DNA of 48,525 nucleotides, from contig CAMPUL010000009.1 of NCBI GenBank assembly GCA_946997215.1, positions 1-48,525 on the forward strand, written 5' to 3'. The notes beneath the pieces were generated by a model. It saw nothing but the letters and a program-made list of their open reading frames with translations, ran no database searches and was not told the DNA's origin. A program made the translations under genes and the position numbers. How positions within the stretch are numbered: the stretch's first letter is position 1; every line of letters starts with the position of its first letter. Shown here piece by piece: positions 25,546 through 33,997 of this stretch. Source of the DNA: Gardnerella vaginalis (GTDB lineage Bacteria > Actinomycetota > Actinomycetes > Actinomycetales > Bifidobacteriaceae).

Positions 25546-25850
25546 TAATTTGTCTGACGTTGCGCGCTCCTTACTATTTTGTGTTGCGTGAGGACTGGGT
25601 GATTCTACGTTCGCGCGGTCTAAGCGCGCGAACGTCTTCGCCGCCGTAGAAGCACACCGTGCTTCTACGCTAAGCGGCTCAGCGAATCGAGGTGACTTCT
25701 CGCGCATTATGCAGCTCGAAGTCGTCGATTCGCTGCAAAAAATCTCGAATCTCTACCACACTTGGTGATGCCATTTGAGCAAATTTGTGCCAACACACTA
25801 GTGGCATATTTGCTAAACGGCTGCAAATATGGTAGCTTTGTGGTCTGTAT
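25546..25850. other. Structured spacer between tgt and tRNA-Leu
   Basis: Contains three consecutive strong hairpins (see 25607-25734) and then an unstructured AT-richer tract that must include the tRNA promoter. No gene supported. Confidence 0.6.
25607..25734. repeat. Three consecutive GC-rich hairpins
   Basis: Hairpin 1: ACGTTCGCGCG / CGCGCGAACGT, 11 bp, 7-nt loop (25607-25635). Hairpin 2: CGTAGAAGCAC / GTGCTTCTACG, 11 bp, 3-nt loop (25645-25669). Hairpin 3: AGCGAATCGA / TCGATTCGCT, 10 bp (25681-25734), with an inner GACTTC / GAAGTC pairing. No U-tract follows hairpins 1 or 2; AAAAAA follows hairpin 3 on the plus strand with no matching T run on the minus exit. Confidence 0.85.
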
Positions 25851-25933
25851 GCGAACGTGGCGGAATGGTAGACGCGCTGTCTTCAGGTGGCAGTGAGTGT
25901 ATACTCGTGCGGGTTCAAGTCCCGCCGTTCGCA
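25851..25933 (+). tRNA. tRNA-Leu (CAG)
   Basis: Acceptor GCGAACG / CGTTCGC with discriminator A, D-arm with GGCGGAATGGTAGACGC, anticodon stem CTGTC / GGCAG with loop TTCAGGT giving anticodon CAG, long variable arm (class II), and T-arm GCGGGTTCAAGTCCCGC. CCA is not encoded. Decodes CUG. Confidence 0.95.
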
Positions 25934-25939
25934 CTCTTT

Positions 25940-25975
25940 AAGAACGTTGATTTTTCAACGTTCTTTCTTGTTTTG
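25940..25975 (+). terminator. Terminator of tRNA-Leu
   Basis: AAGAACGTTGA / TCAACGTTCTT, 11-bp stem with a TTTT loop, followed by TCTTGTTTT. Confidence 0.85.
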
Positions 25976-26055
25976 TAGCATCATTTTGCAACGCAATGTG
26001 CAACAATTGTGCATTTGATTAAAAATGTGTGATAGACTGAATAGTGAACGTCATA

Positions 26056-26065
26056 AGACGTCAGA
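26056..26065. promoter_or_regulatory. Shared nan operator, sialidase promoter
   Basis: AGACGTCAGA, within the longer GACGTCAGACGT. It matches AGAC(G/A)TC(A/T)GA, also found at the other two nan promoters. It lies about 20 bp after a possible promoter (TTGTGC at 26007, 17-bp spacer, TGATAG at 26030) and 49 bp before the sialidase start, where a bound repressor would block transcription. Confidence 0.6.
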
Positions 26066-26068
26066 CGT

Positions 26069-26096
26069 ATTAAAACATTGATGTTTTAATTTTTAC
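26069..26096 (+). promoter_or_regulatory. AT-rich leader hairpin with T-tract ahead of the sialidase
   Basis: ATTAAAACAT / ATGTTTTAAT, 10-bp stem, 2-nt nominal loop, then TTTTAC. Terminator-like but the stem is nearly all A-T, so its strength is doubtful. Confidence 0.4.
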
Positions 26097-26113
26097 GGTC
26101 ATGGAGGACTAAA

Positions 26114-28816
26114 ATGGAACGTCGTTCAACGAAGACGACGAACCTAAGTGTAGATATAGTAAATATCGCAGGTTCGGAGCACACGCGATTCAACCATGCC
26201 ACAATAAAAATTACACCAACTAGCGAAATCAAAGAATATAGCGAAAACGCATCGAGCACCAATCGTAAAGATAAAAACGATGGAATAAATCAAAACGAAG
26301 GAATAATAAGGTTCAAATTTGTAGCAAATGCGAATTGCGATTTATTAAATATTAAGCCCGCGCAAAAATCGCAAGCTTCCACGCATCAAGAGCACGCAAC
26401 TCCAATAATAAAAATAAGTATTAAAGAAGATGCTCCCCTGCTTAGTGCGCAAAATCTTTTAGAAGATAACGCCGACGCAAACGGTGCAAAAGAAATTGCA
26501 CTGCACATGGAAGATGCGCTAGGCGCATGCGATGGGCGCGAACACGATTTTGCAATAACGTACGGAAGTTTTGGGAGCCGATTTTATTTAGACGGATACC
26601 AGTGCTTTGCGAGCGCAACGAATCTTGGACCGCAAAGAGTGAGCGAAAAAGCGGCCGAAGTGTGTGCAGTACAGGCAGAATCTTCGCAAATCTACGACTT
26701 TTACTACTCAAACCACTTGCCAAATCCAGAAGAAATCGCAAATTCGGTCACTCAAGCACAGCCAGACATATGGTTTGCAGGACCTACGATTTGCGCAAGA
26801 GACATAAAACGCGTATCTTGCAAGTCCAGCGGAACGCTGCACATTCAATTTAGGCTGCGCGGGCCAGGCCAACACGGAGTGCTTTTTGCAGCCGGAACTG
26901 TTGGAACGAAAACTAATCTAGAATCTAGCGAAAAAATAAGCGTGTATGCAGGGCCAGAAGGCATAAAAATCACGCTAATCGACAGCGAAACGTGCGTAAA
27001 AAGCGTAATCGAAGCAGCCGCAAGCGTTGACGACGGCGAATGGCACGACTTGATTATTCGCGCAAATCGCGGAGCAATCGACATTTACGTAGACGGATAC
27101 AGCCAGTCGCACAACATAGGACAATTCTGGTTTGCAAACATAACGGGATTAAACGCCGTAAGCATTGGCGAAGACTTGCGCGGAGTGCGATTAATGGGCG
27201 AAGCTAGAACAGGCGGAATCTACTTTAGCGCGCTAAGCGAAGGCCAAATCCAAAGAATATCAAAAGTAAAGCCGCTTGTAACAACCGCATTATTCGACAC
27301 GGGCTACGCTGGCTCGCGAAGCTACAGAATACCGTCTCTTGTAAAAACGCGCATGGGAACGCTAATCGCAGGAGCAGACCAGCGAACAAGCGTTTCAAAC
27401 GACGCTCCAAACCACATAAACTTTGTGATTCGCCGGTCCGCGGACGGCGGCAAAACGTGGGGGCCTTTGCAAACCGTAATCAACATGCCTGGCAAAAACC
27501 TTGGAAAACTGGGCGCGAGCGCAATCGACTCCTGCCCTGTTTTAGACCCAGAAGGCAAAAGCGAAAGAATCAACGTATTAATTGACATTAATCCTGGCGG
27601 AATTGGGCTAACAAATTGCAAAACCGCTGTAGGCGTGGACGCGCGCGGAAGAATCAAGCTAATAGACCGCTTAAGTGGCCACTACGCGGCGGCAATGGAC
27701 GCAAGCGCGGCCGTAAAACTGCCATGCGATTCTAGCGAAAAGGAATGCGCAACAAAGTGGATAGTTTTACCAGACGGAAGTATAAAAAATAGCGATTCGC
27801 GCAATGACTTACGCAATAACTCGCACGGTAATCAAACTTGCGACTGTTCCACGTGGAATATATGGAAATCTCCAGAAATCGCAAGCGAAAGTCAGTCATT
27901 ATTTGCCGAAAAAACGTGCTATATAGCGCAAATTTATTCGGATGACGACGGCAAAACGTGGAGCGCGCCACGCTTAATCGACCACATGGTTAAAGAGCCA
28001 TGGATGAGCTTCGCTGGAGTATGCCCAGGGAATGGAATTGTTATTAGACAAAACGAGAAACATTACGGCAGAATACTCGTGCCATTCTATTGCAGCGGCC
28101 AAAGCAAATCGCACTATTCTTCGGGAGCGCTTATTTCGGATGACAACGGCAAAACGTGGAGCCGAGGCAAAATGATTAACGAAGGGCGATTAATCAACGG
28201 AAAAATCGTAGACCCTGCAACAATGCAAGACGACGATGCCACAAGCTCCGAAACTGTGTTTGTTGAACGCAAAAATGGCGATATTCTAGCTTTCTTCCGC
28301 AATCAAAATCGCTCGGGATGTGTAGGCAAAGCTATTAGTCAAGATTGCGGAGAAACTTGGAGCGAGCTGATTTTTGACACAAGTTTGCCAGAGATATTCA
28401 GCCAGCCGAGCGCAACCTGTTTAAGCAGCGAAAATGCAGAAAACGCAGAAACCACCGACTGCATAGCGTTTGCAAACGCAAGCCAAATGATGCCGTACCG
28501 CGGTCGCGGAGTTGTGAGATTTAGCTTTGACGGTGGAAAAACATGGGCAAAAAGCGTGTGTATAAACCCGTTCCACCACGTTTATCAATGCCTTAGCTCT
28601 AGCAATAAACGAACTTTGCAACTACTGTGGGAAAGAGAGACTACTGGAATTTATATAACAACAATAGATTCCTCGCTTTGGCAACAAGATAGTTTGCACA
28701 CAGGTTTCAAAAACAAAGTACACAAAAACGAAGTACACAAAAACGAAAAAATGGAAGAAATAAAAGAGAGAAGACTCACGCGAACTGAAAGGAGCCAAAA
28801 TGGAAGAGACATTTAG
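26114..28816 (+). CDS. nanH1: GH33 exo-alpha-sialidase without signal peptide
   Basis: 900 aa. Releases terminal sialic acid from glycans. Catalytic six-bladed propeller about 390-860: YRIP at 404-407, likely acid/base D422 (GADQR), likely Glu E713 and nucleophile Y824. Asp boxes at about 442, 609, 675, 742 and 804. Ahead lie two laminin-G/concanavalin-like modules: a clear one (about 225-385, with GEWHDLIIR and IYVDG) and a diverged one (about 60-200, with REHDFAITY and FYLDG). No signal peptide, anchor or wall signal, so it should act inside the cell. Start fixed by GGAGG. The C-terminus has KNEVH repeats (15-bp units). Overlaps the next gene by 17 bp. The symbol follows the Gardnerella intracellular sialidase and is my assignment. 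Confidence 0.92.
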   Translation: MERRSTKTTNLSVDIVNIAGSEHTRFNHATIKITPTSEIKEYSENASSTNRKDKNDGINQNEGIIRFKFVANANCDLLNIKPAQKSQASTHQEHATPIIKISIKEDAPLLSAQNLLEDNADANGAKEIALHMEDALGACDGREHDFAITYGSFGSRFYLDGYQCFASATNLGPQRVSEKAAEVCAVQAESSQIYDFYYSNHLPNPEEIANSVTQAQPDIWFAGPTICARDIKRVSCKSSGTLHIQFRLRGPGQHGVLFAAGTVGTKTNLESSEKISVYAGPEGIKITLIDSETCVKSVIEAAASVDDGEWHDLIIRANRGAIDIYVDGYSQSHNIGQFWFANITGLNAVSIGEDLRGVRLMGEARTGGIYFSALSEGQIQRISKVKPLVTTALFDTGYAGSRSYRIPSLVKTRMGTLIAGADQRTSVSNDAPNHINFVIRRSADGGKTWGPLQTVINMPGKNLGKLGASAIDSCPVLDPEGKSERINVLIDINPGGIGLTNCKTAVGVDARGRIKLIDRLSGHYAAAMDASAAVKLPCDSSEKECATKWIVLPDGSIKNSDSRNDLRNNSHGNQTCDCSTWNIWKSPEIASESQSLFAEKTCYIAQIYSDDDGKTWSAPRLIDHMVKEPWMSFAGVCPGNGIVIRQNEKHYGRILVPFYCSGQSKSHYSSGALISDDNGKTWSRGKMINEGRLINGKIVDPATMQDDDATSSETVFVERKNGDILAFFRNQNRSGCVGKAISQDCGETWSELIFDTSLPEIFSQPSATCLSSENAENAETTDCIAFANASQMMPYRGRGVVRFSFDGGKTWAKSVCINPFHHVYQCLSSSNKRTLQLLWERETTGIYITTIDSSLWQQDSLHTGFKNKVHKNEVHKNEKMEEIKERRLTRTERSQNGRDI
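28708..28752 (+). repeat. 15-bp in-frame repeat at the sialidase 3' end
   Basis: Unit AAAAACGAAGTACAC, about three copies, encoding KNKVH, KNEVH, KNEK. The unit is a multiple of three and the frame is kept, unlike the noncoding repeats that follow other stop codons. Confidence 0.85.
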
Positions 28817-29591
28817 CAGACGCGAAGACGATGAGATGACAACACTAGACCGCTTATCGTTATTGCAAGCAAGCTCTAACTCCGCTCCGATTGTTGCAAG
28901 AAAACGTTGCGACGAAACGATGGATGCAATCAGATCGCTTATTTTAAGAGAACGCTTGCAACCAAAAGACATGCTGCCAACTGAGCCAATGCTATGCAAT
29001 TTGATTGGCGCATCAAGGTCATCGGTTCGCGAGGCGATTCGCAAGCTGGAGGCGCTTAACATTGTAGAAGTTAAGCAAGGAAAAGGCATGTTTGTTGGCT
29101 CCTTGTCTTTGGATCCAATGGTAGAAACACTTGCGTTCCGATCTTTAATCTCCATTAATAAGAATTTTGAAGACTTAAGCAACGTTGTAGAAATGCGAAA
29201 ATTCCTAGACCTTGGATGCGCGGATAAAGTGGTTGAATCACTTAAAGGAACGCAGCAGCCAGAGCTGGAAGCGCTTTCGGAAATAATGGCTAAAGAGGCG
29301 CATGCTGGAAAAACGTTCTTGGAACAAGACATTGCTTTCCACACGGGCATTTTGCGCGCGGTAAACAATACGATTGCAGAGCAATTCGTGCGATGCTTGT
29401 GGCTTGTGCATATGGCTGTTTTGCCACAATTGGGGCTGGAAGTTTCGGACGAGCTTGAAAAAACCGCTAGAGCGCATGAACTTATGCTTAAAACTGCTAT
29501 TGCGGGAGACGCAGACGGATATAGGCAGGCTGTAAATAGCCATTACGAGCCAATTCAGTCGATTTTGCTTAATAGACTGCAAAAGCGCTGA
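28800..29591 (+). CDS. nanR: GntR/FadR-family regulator of sialic-acid genes
   Basis: 263 aa. Winged helix at about 35-105 (LQPKDMLPTEPMLCNLIGASRSSVREAIRK region, IVEVKQGKGMFV) followed by an FCD ligand domain with metal-binding His/Asp candidates (EMRKFLD, QDIAFHTGIL, VHMAVLP, NSHYEPI). AGGAG ribosome site inside the end of the sialidase gene; 17-bp overlap, so cotranscribed. By context it probably represses the cluster through the AGAC(G/A)TC(A/T)GA sites until a sialic-acid metabolite binds. Confidence 0.9.
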   Translation: MEETFSRREDDEMTTLDRLSLLQASSNSAPIVARKRCDETMDAIRSLILRERLQPKDMLPTEPMLCNLIGASRSSVREAIRKLEALNIVEVKQGKGMFVGSLSLDPMVETLAFRSLISINKNFEDLSNVVEMRKFLDLGCADKVVESLKGTQQPELEALSEIMAKEAHAGKTFLEQDIAFHTGILRAVNNTIAEQFVRCLWLVHMAVLPQLGLEVSDELEKTARAHELMLKTAIAGDADGYRQAVNSHYEPIQSILLNRLQKR

Positions 29592-29610
29592 AGCACATAC
29601 ATTCTATAAA

Positions 29611-29649
29611 ATGGAAGAACCGCTCTAGTTTAGAGAGCGGTTCTTCCAT
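29611..29649. terminator. Bidirectional terminator between nanR and nagA
   Basis: ATGGAAGAACCGCTCT / AGAGCGGTTCTTCCAT, perfect 16-bp stem with a 7-nt loop; TTTTATAG on the minus exit. Between two convergent operons. Confidence 0.85.
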
Positions 29650-29709
29650 CTTCAATGGTGATGCCTGAGTACTACAGCATCACGATTAATCGCAACGACA
29701 CGATTTCCG

Positions 29710-30969
29710 TTACGAAATTTTATGGCCTTCTAGCCAAACGTGCTCGACGGCCAAAGTCCCAGAATTAAGCAAAAGTAAGTCGGCTGCGTAACCCTTTTCA
29801 ACCAAGCCCAAAGGCGCGTTAGTTATACCATTCTGCTTATCTACCCCAAGAGCTCGGGCTGGAACGAGAGTTGCAGCCGCAATTGCCGCCGGCAAGCCAA
29901 TGCCAAGCTCTTTAACAGCGCGCTTAATCGCAACGTCTAACGTTAAAGTAGACCCCGCTATAGCGCCATTGGAAACAAGCCTTGCATGACCGTCTGTAAC
30001 CTGAACGTCAAGTGCTCCAAGCTTATAAGAGCCATCCGCGCAACCGGTGGCGGCCATAGCGTCTGTTACAAACGCAATACGATTAGGAGCGGCATTAAAC
30101 GCCATTTGCAAAACGGGATTTTCAACGTGGAAGCCGTCGTTAATAAGCTCAATCGTGACGCGCGAATCCTCCAAGGCTGCAGGAATTGGACCTGGCTTAC
30201 GGTGATGAATGCCGTTCATAGCGTTAAACATGTGTGTCATAAGCGTGGAACCTGCGTTAAAAGCTGTGCGAGCAGTTTGATAATCCGCATCGCAATGGCC
30301 AACGGCTGGGATTACGCCAGCGTCAACAAAACGTTTAATAGCCTCCATGCCATGTTCACGCTCAGGAGCAATAGTAATCTGGCGCAAAGTGCCATCCGCC
30401 GCCTCAAGCAGCGCCTCAACACGCTCGGGAGTAGGGTCCACTAGGCAATTAGGGTCGTGCGCGCCTTTTCTAGAAAGCGCCAAGAACGGCCCCTCTAAGT
30501 GAGATCCAAGCACATCTGGTCGCGTTTGCATAACGCGCTTAACAGTGCGCAAATTCTCTTGCATTACGTCAAGAGGATTTGTAATCAAGCTAAGAACTTG
30601 CCTAGTTGTTCCGTGAAGCATGTGATACGCGCGCGCAATGGCAATCCCTTCGGCACCGTCGTCAAACGAATGCTCCCAGGCTCCGTGAGCGTGCAAATCA
30701 ATGTAGCCTGGCGCAGCAAAACAGCCACGCCCGTCTACAACACTTAAGTCAGATGCGCGCAATCCGCAAGCATTAATCGCCAGCGCAAGGTCTTCGTCTA
30801 AAATGCCCGTTTCTAAAATCACGCCATCTTTAACCAAAATCCAAGCGTTAGGAACAATTCCGCGCGCGTCTACAACGCTCACGTTGCGCACTACAAAATT
30901 GCGCCCCTCACTTGATTTTAGTGAATCATCAATCTTATTTACGGCATCTAAATATGCATTTTTTGACAT
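29710..30969 (-). CDS. nagA: N-acetylglucosamine-6-phosphate deacetylase
   Basis: 419 aa from the ATG at 30969, preceded by AGGTGA; the GTG at 30978 overlaps that site. Converts GlcNAc-6-P to GlcN-6-P plus acetate. Metal-site motifs: YIDLHAHGAWEHSFDD, SHLEGPFLA, VGHCDADYQTA and MFNAMNGIHHR; catalytic Asp in FVTDAMAATG. Length is slightly above the usual ~385-400. Last gene of the minus-strand nan/nag run. Confidence 0.95.
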   Translation of the reverse strand: MSKNAYLDAVNKIDDSLKSSEGRNFVVRNVSVVDARGIVPNAWILVKDGVILETGILDEDLALAINACGLRASDLSVVDGRGCFAAPGYIDLHAHGAWEHSFDDGAEGIAIARAYHMLHGTTRQVLSLITNPLDVMQENLRTVKRVMQTRPDVLGSHLEGPFLALSRKGAHDPNCLVDPTPERVEALLEAADGTLRQITIAPEREHGMEAIKRFVDAGVIPAVGHCDADYQTARTAFNAGSTLMTHMFNAMNGIHHRKPGPIPAALEDSRVTIELINDGFHVENPVLQMAFNAAPNRIAFVTDAMAATGCADGSYKLGALDVQVTDGHARLVSNGAIAGSTLTLDVAIKRAVKELGIGLPAAIAAATLVPARALGVDKQNGITNAPLGLVEKGYAADLLLLNSGTLAVEHVWLEGHKIS

Positions 30970-31024
30970 TTCATTCACCTGCGATTGTGCTTTTGAATAC
31001 GTTACTAAATTTTAGACTTGAGTA

Positions 31025-31837
31025 TCAGATTCCTTGCCAAGATGGCTTATTTGTGTACACCCAACGATAGTAGTCTGCCAACTTAAGCTTGCTTGCTGCC
31101 GCTTCGTCTATAATCACGGTTGCGTGTGGATGCATTTGAAGCGCGGAAGCTGGGCATAGCGAGCTTACTCCGCCTTCTAGCGTTGCAGCTACAGCATCTG
31201 CCTTATTTGAGCCAAACGCAAGAAGAACAAGATGCTTAGCGCGCAAAATCGTTCCAATTCCTTGCGTTATGCAATGTGTTGGAACTTGGTTAATATCTCC
31301 GTCAAAGAATCGGCGGTTATCTACACGAGTCTGCTCAGTTAAGGTTTTTACGCGCGTTCCAGACGCAAGCGAAGATCCCGGCTCGTTGAATCCAACGTGG
31401 CCGTCGGAGCCAATTCCCAAGATTTGCACGTCGATTCCACCAGCAGCAGCAATAGCAGCGTCGTAGTCAGCTCCAGCGTGCGCAATCTTGCTGCCTTCGC
31501 TTAATGGCGCTCCGTTAAGAACATCTCCTGGAACGTGCACTAAATCTGGGTTTAGGCCGATTAAATCGGTTACGGTTCTGCGGATTGTGCTGTGGTAGGA
31601 CTGCTCGTGCTCTAATGGCAATCCAATGTATTCGTCAAGCGCAAATCCGCGCACGCGACTAACGTCAACATTATTTTCTTTAACAAGCTTTGCAAGATGC
31701 TCGTAGGCTTTTAATGGGCTAGACCCTGTAGCCAGGCCAAGTACTGCGTCTGGCTTGCGACTAATCAAATCTACAACTGCTTTTGCGTAGAGCTCGCCAG
31801 CTTCATCCTGATCTTTTACAATAATAACTTCTGCCAT
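31025..31837 (-). CDS. nagB: Glucosamine-6-phosphate deaminase
   Basis: 270 aa, the usual length. Converts GlcN-6-P to fructose-6-P and ammonia, the exit to the fructose-6-P shunt. Visible: GLATGSSPL phosphate loop, FALDEYIGLP (catalytic Asp), GIGSDGHVGFNEPGSSL, and AKHLVLLAFGSNKA. AAAGGAG ribosome site. Between nanA and nagA. Confidence 0.96.
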   Translation of the reverse strand: MAEVIIVKDQDEAGELYAKAVVDLISRKPDAVLGLATGSSPLKAYEHLAKLVKENNVDVSRVRGFALDEYIGLPLEHEQSYHSTIRRTVTDLIGLNPDLVHVPGDVLNGAPLSEGSKIAHAGADYDAAIAAAGGIDVQILGIGSDGHVGFNEPGSSLASGTRVKTLTEQTRVDNRRFFDGDINQVPTHCITQGIGTILRAKHLVLLAFGSNKADAVAATLEGGVSSLCPASALQMHPHATVIIDEAAASKLKLADYYRWVYTNKPSWQGI

Positions 31838-31940
31838 CTTTGCTTCTCCTTTAAAGCTTTAAGCAATTATTAGCATTGCGGCATGCGAATTAACGCACAC
31901 CGCAACACTATTTACTTACTATGCACCATAAATAAAAGGC

Positions 31941-31980
31941 TTTATTAGATTATTTATGATTATTTATGATTATTTATGAT
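31941..31980. repeat. 10-bp tandem repeat downstream of nanA
   Basis: Three exact TATTTATGAT units plus one diverged unit. On the minus strand each gives TAA. About 30 nt beyond the nanA stop, before nagB. Confidence 0.9.
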
Positions 31981-32007
31981 TTTTACTTAAGATACGCACT
32001 TAAGCCG

Positions 32008-32967
32008 CTACTTAGTGGAATCGCTCACTTCTTGCGGATTCTTTGCCAAAGTCAAGCCAACTTCCTTAAGAACGCCAGCCACGGCTTCAACATTTTCTCC
32101 CTTAAGTGGGCAAACTGGATCTGGCATCTGATTTGTGTCAAACACGCCAAGCAATGCCATTGCGGTCTTAAATGCTCCAACGCCAGCGCCGAAGCCTGCC
32201 ACGCCGCTAGGTACGGTAACAATTCGCATCAAAGCAGCAAGCCAATCCTGCTCCTTCTTAACCGTTGCCCAATCGCCAGCCTGAGCAGCCTTCCACATTC
32301 GCACGTAACCAGTTGCTTCAACGTTTGCAAGGCCTGGAACAGATCCGTCTGCGCCAGCCATGTATGCTCCATCAACAACAACCTCTTGGCCCGTAAGCAA
32401 AGTCAATGGGTGGCCAGCCTTGTTGTTGTCGTCTACAAGGAACCTAAACGACACGTCGTCGTTGGAAGAATCCTTAACGCCAGCAAGCACGCCATCTTTT
32501 CCAAGCTTTACAAGCAAATTGCCAGGAAGTTTCGTGTGCACGCAAACTGGAATGTCGTAAGCAAATAATGGCAAATCTGGAACAGCTTCGTGAATAAGAC
32601 GGAAGTGGCGCTCAACTTCTGCCATGCCGCCGAGTGCGTAGAATGGCGCTGTTGCAACGATTGCAGCTGCTCCAAGCTCCTTAGCTTCCTTTGCATGCTC
32701 AATAACGCGGTTTGTTTCCGTATCGATGCACCCAACCAGCACTGGCACGCGGCCGTCAACAATACGCATTACGGTTTCAATAATTTCGCGACGGCGCTTA
32801 TCTGTGCTAAATGCCACTTCGCCGGAAGATCCAAGCGTGAACAAGCCATCTACGCCCGCCTCAATCATTCGGTTAAGCGAACGCTCAAAGCTAACAACGT
32901 CTACTTCGCCGTCTGCCGTTAATGGCGTAACTACTGGTGGAATAACACCGTGGAATTTTTCTGTCAT
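32008..32967 (-). CDS. nanA: N-acetylneuraminate lyase (DHDPS/NAL superfamily)
   Basis: 319 aa. Splits N-acetylneuraminate into ManNAc and pyruvate through a Schiff-base Lys. Visible: GSSGEVAFS phosphate/carboxylate loop, active Tyr in AYDIPV and Lys in AGVKDSSND. Sequence alone does not fully separate lyases from other family members; the flanking nanE, nanK and nagAB genes decide. A little longer than the usual ~295-305. Follows the transporter genes after 169 bp. Confidence 0.88.
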   Translation of the reverse strand: MTEKFHGVIPPVVTPLTADGEVDVVSFERSLNRMIEAGVDGLFTLGSSGEVAFSTDKRRREIIETVMRIVDGRVPVLVGCIDTETNRVIEHAKEAKELGAAAIVATAPFYALGGMAEVERHFRLIHEAVPDLPLFAYDIPVCVHTKLPGNLLVKLGKDGVLAGVKDSSNDDVSFRFLVDDNNKAGHPLTLLTGQEVVVDGAYMAGADGSVPGLANVEATGYVRMWKAAQAGDWATVKKEQDWLAALMRIVTVPSGVAGFGAGVGAFKTAMALLGVFDTNQMPDPVCPLKGENVEAVAGVLKEVGLTLAKNPQEVSDSTK

Positions 32968-33000
32968 GATTAAACTTCTTTCGTATTTTTTATTATTTAT

Positions 33001-33092
33001 GACTTATTGATTTATTGATTTATTGATTTTAGATTTTGGAATTAGTGGGCGGCCTGCATGGATTTACTGCAAGGTCTTAACAGACCGCCCGC
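33001..33092. repeat. Repeat and hairpin between the ABC genes and nanA
   Basis: TTATTGATTTA units (11 bp, three copies, 33004-33030) followed by a hairpin whose ends are GGGCGG (33047-33052) and CCGCCC (33085-33090). No U-tract directly after, so a weak attenuator or processing site at most. Confidence 0.5.
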
Positions 33093-33107
33093 GCATTTAA
33101 GCCAGCG

Positions 33108-33127
33108 ACTATCGACTAGCGACTAAC
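33108..33127 (-). repeat. 7-bp tandem stop repeat after the ABC ATPase gene
   Basis: Minus-strand TAGTCGC, TAGTCGA, TAGTCGC directly after the gene's TAA. TAG falls 14, 21 and 28 bp after the stop, covering all frames. Confidence 0.85.
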
Positions 33128-33136
33128 GCTTGCCGC

Positions 33137-33997
33137 TTACTTGCACTCTTCTTCCGTTGGATGCAACAGCGAAGGAGCCGCGCCCATCAAAATCTTTGTG
33201 TACTCATCTTGCGGATTGTTAATCACTTGGTGAGTTTCGCCGCGCTCAACAATCGTTCCGTGATTCATAACAACAACTTCGTCAGATATGTATCGGATTG
33301 TTTGAATATCGTGGCTAATAAACACCATGGAAAGATTCAGCTTCTTCTTTAAGTCGGAAAGAAGATTCAAAATCTGAGCACGCACAGAAACATCCAAAGC
33401 GGAAGTTGGCTCATCTGCGATTATTGCATCTGGGTTAAGCGAAAGAGCACGAGCGATTGCCACGCGCTGACGCTGGCCGCCAGAAAGCTGACCTGGCAAA
33501 GCGCCAAGAACAGAATGAGGCAAACCAACCATTCGGATTAGCTCCTTGGCTCTAGCATCGCGCTCAGCCTTGCTTCCAATCTTGTGCACAACAAGCGGAT
33601 CAATCAACTGGTCAATCACACTCATACGAGCATTCAAAGCCATTGCTGGATCCTGGAACACAACGGAGACCACGCGTCCAATATCCATGCGCTCTTTTGC
33701 AGTTCTATGCGTAACGTCTTGACCTTTGAACAAAACCTTACCGCTTGTAACTTGCTGAAGGCCGCACATAATGTTTGCAGTAGTAGACTTTCCGCAACCA
33801 GATTCGCCAACAATACCAATCGTCTTGCCTGGCATAAGCTTAAGATTCACCTTGTTTACGGCTGTAATCTTGTTCTTATGGAATAAGCCAGATCCTGCTC
33901 GAGTAGTGAACACCACTTCGGCGTCGCGCAGCTCGATGATTGGAACATCGCCATTTTCGCTTTGAGTTTTGTTTGCGTCATTAACATTCATGTTCAT
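33137..33997 (-). CDS. nanF: ABC transporter ATP-binding protein (peptide/sialic acid family)
   Basis: 286 aa. Energises the importer with the ATPase half of the preceding fused protein. Walker A GESGCGKST, signature LSGGQRQRVAIARAL, Walker B AIIADEPTSALD, H-loop FISHD, and the C-terminal oligopeptide-transporter extension ending LLHPTEEECK. Start ATG overlaps the previous stop (ATGA). Assignment to sialic-acid uptake is by gene context, matching the four-gene nanBCDF arrangement known in bifidobacteria. Confidence 0.88.
   Translation of the reverse strand: MNMNVNDANKTQSENGDVPIIELRDAEVVFTTRAGSGLFHKNKITAVNKVNLKLMPGKTIGIVGESGCGKSTTANIMCGLQQVTSGKVLFKGQDVTHRTAKERMDIGRVVSVVFQDPAMALNARMSVIDQLIDPLVVHKIGSKAERDARAKELIRMVGLPHSVLGALPGQLSGGQRQRVAIARALSLNPDAIIADEPTSALDVSVRAQILNLLSDLKKKLNLSMVFISHDIQTIRYISDEVVVMNHGTIVERGETHQVINNPQDEYTKILMGAAPSLLHPTEEECK

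Noticed and set aside
25453..25707. 84-codon open frame on the minus strand over the tgt end and the three hairpins
   Set aside because: It overlaps the strong hairpins and the conserved end of tgt in antisense; no family resemblance.
26114..28816. Secreted virulence-type sialidase
   Set aside because: No signal peptide, transmembrane anchor or cell-wall signal is visible; the start is fixed by a strong ribosome site, so no upstream signal was missed.
32008..32967. Dihydrodipicolinate synthase for lysine synthesis
   Set aside because: The loop reads GSSGE rather than GTTGE, and the neighbours are nanE, nanK, nagB and nagA, so the lyase role is more likely.
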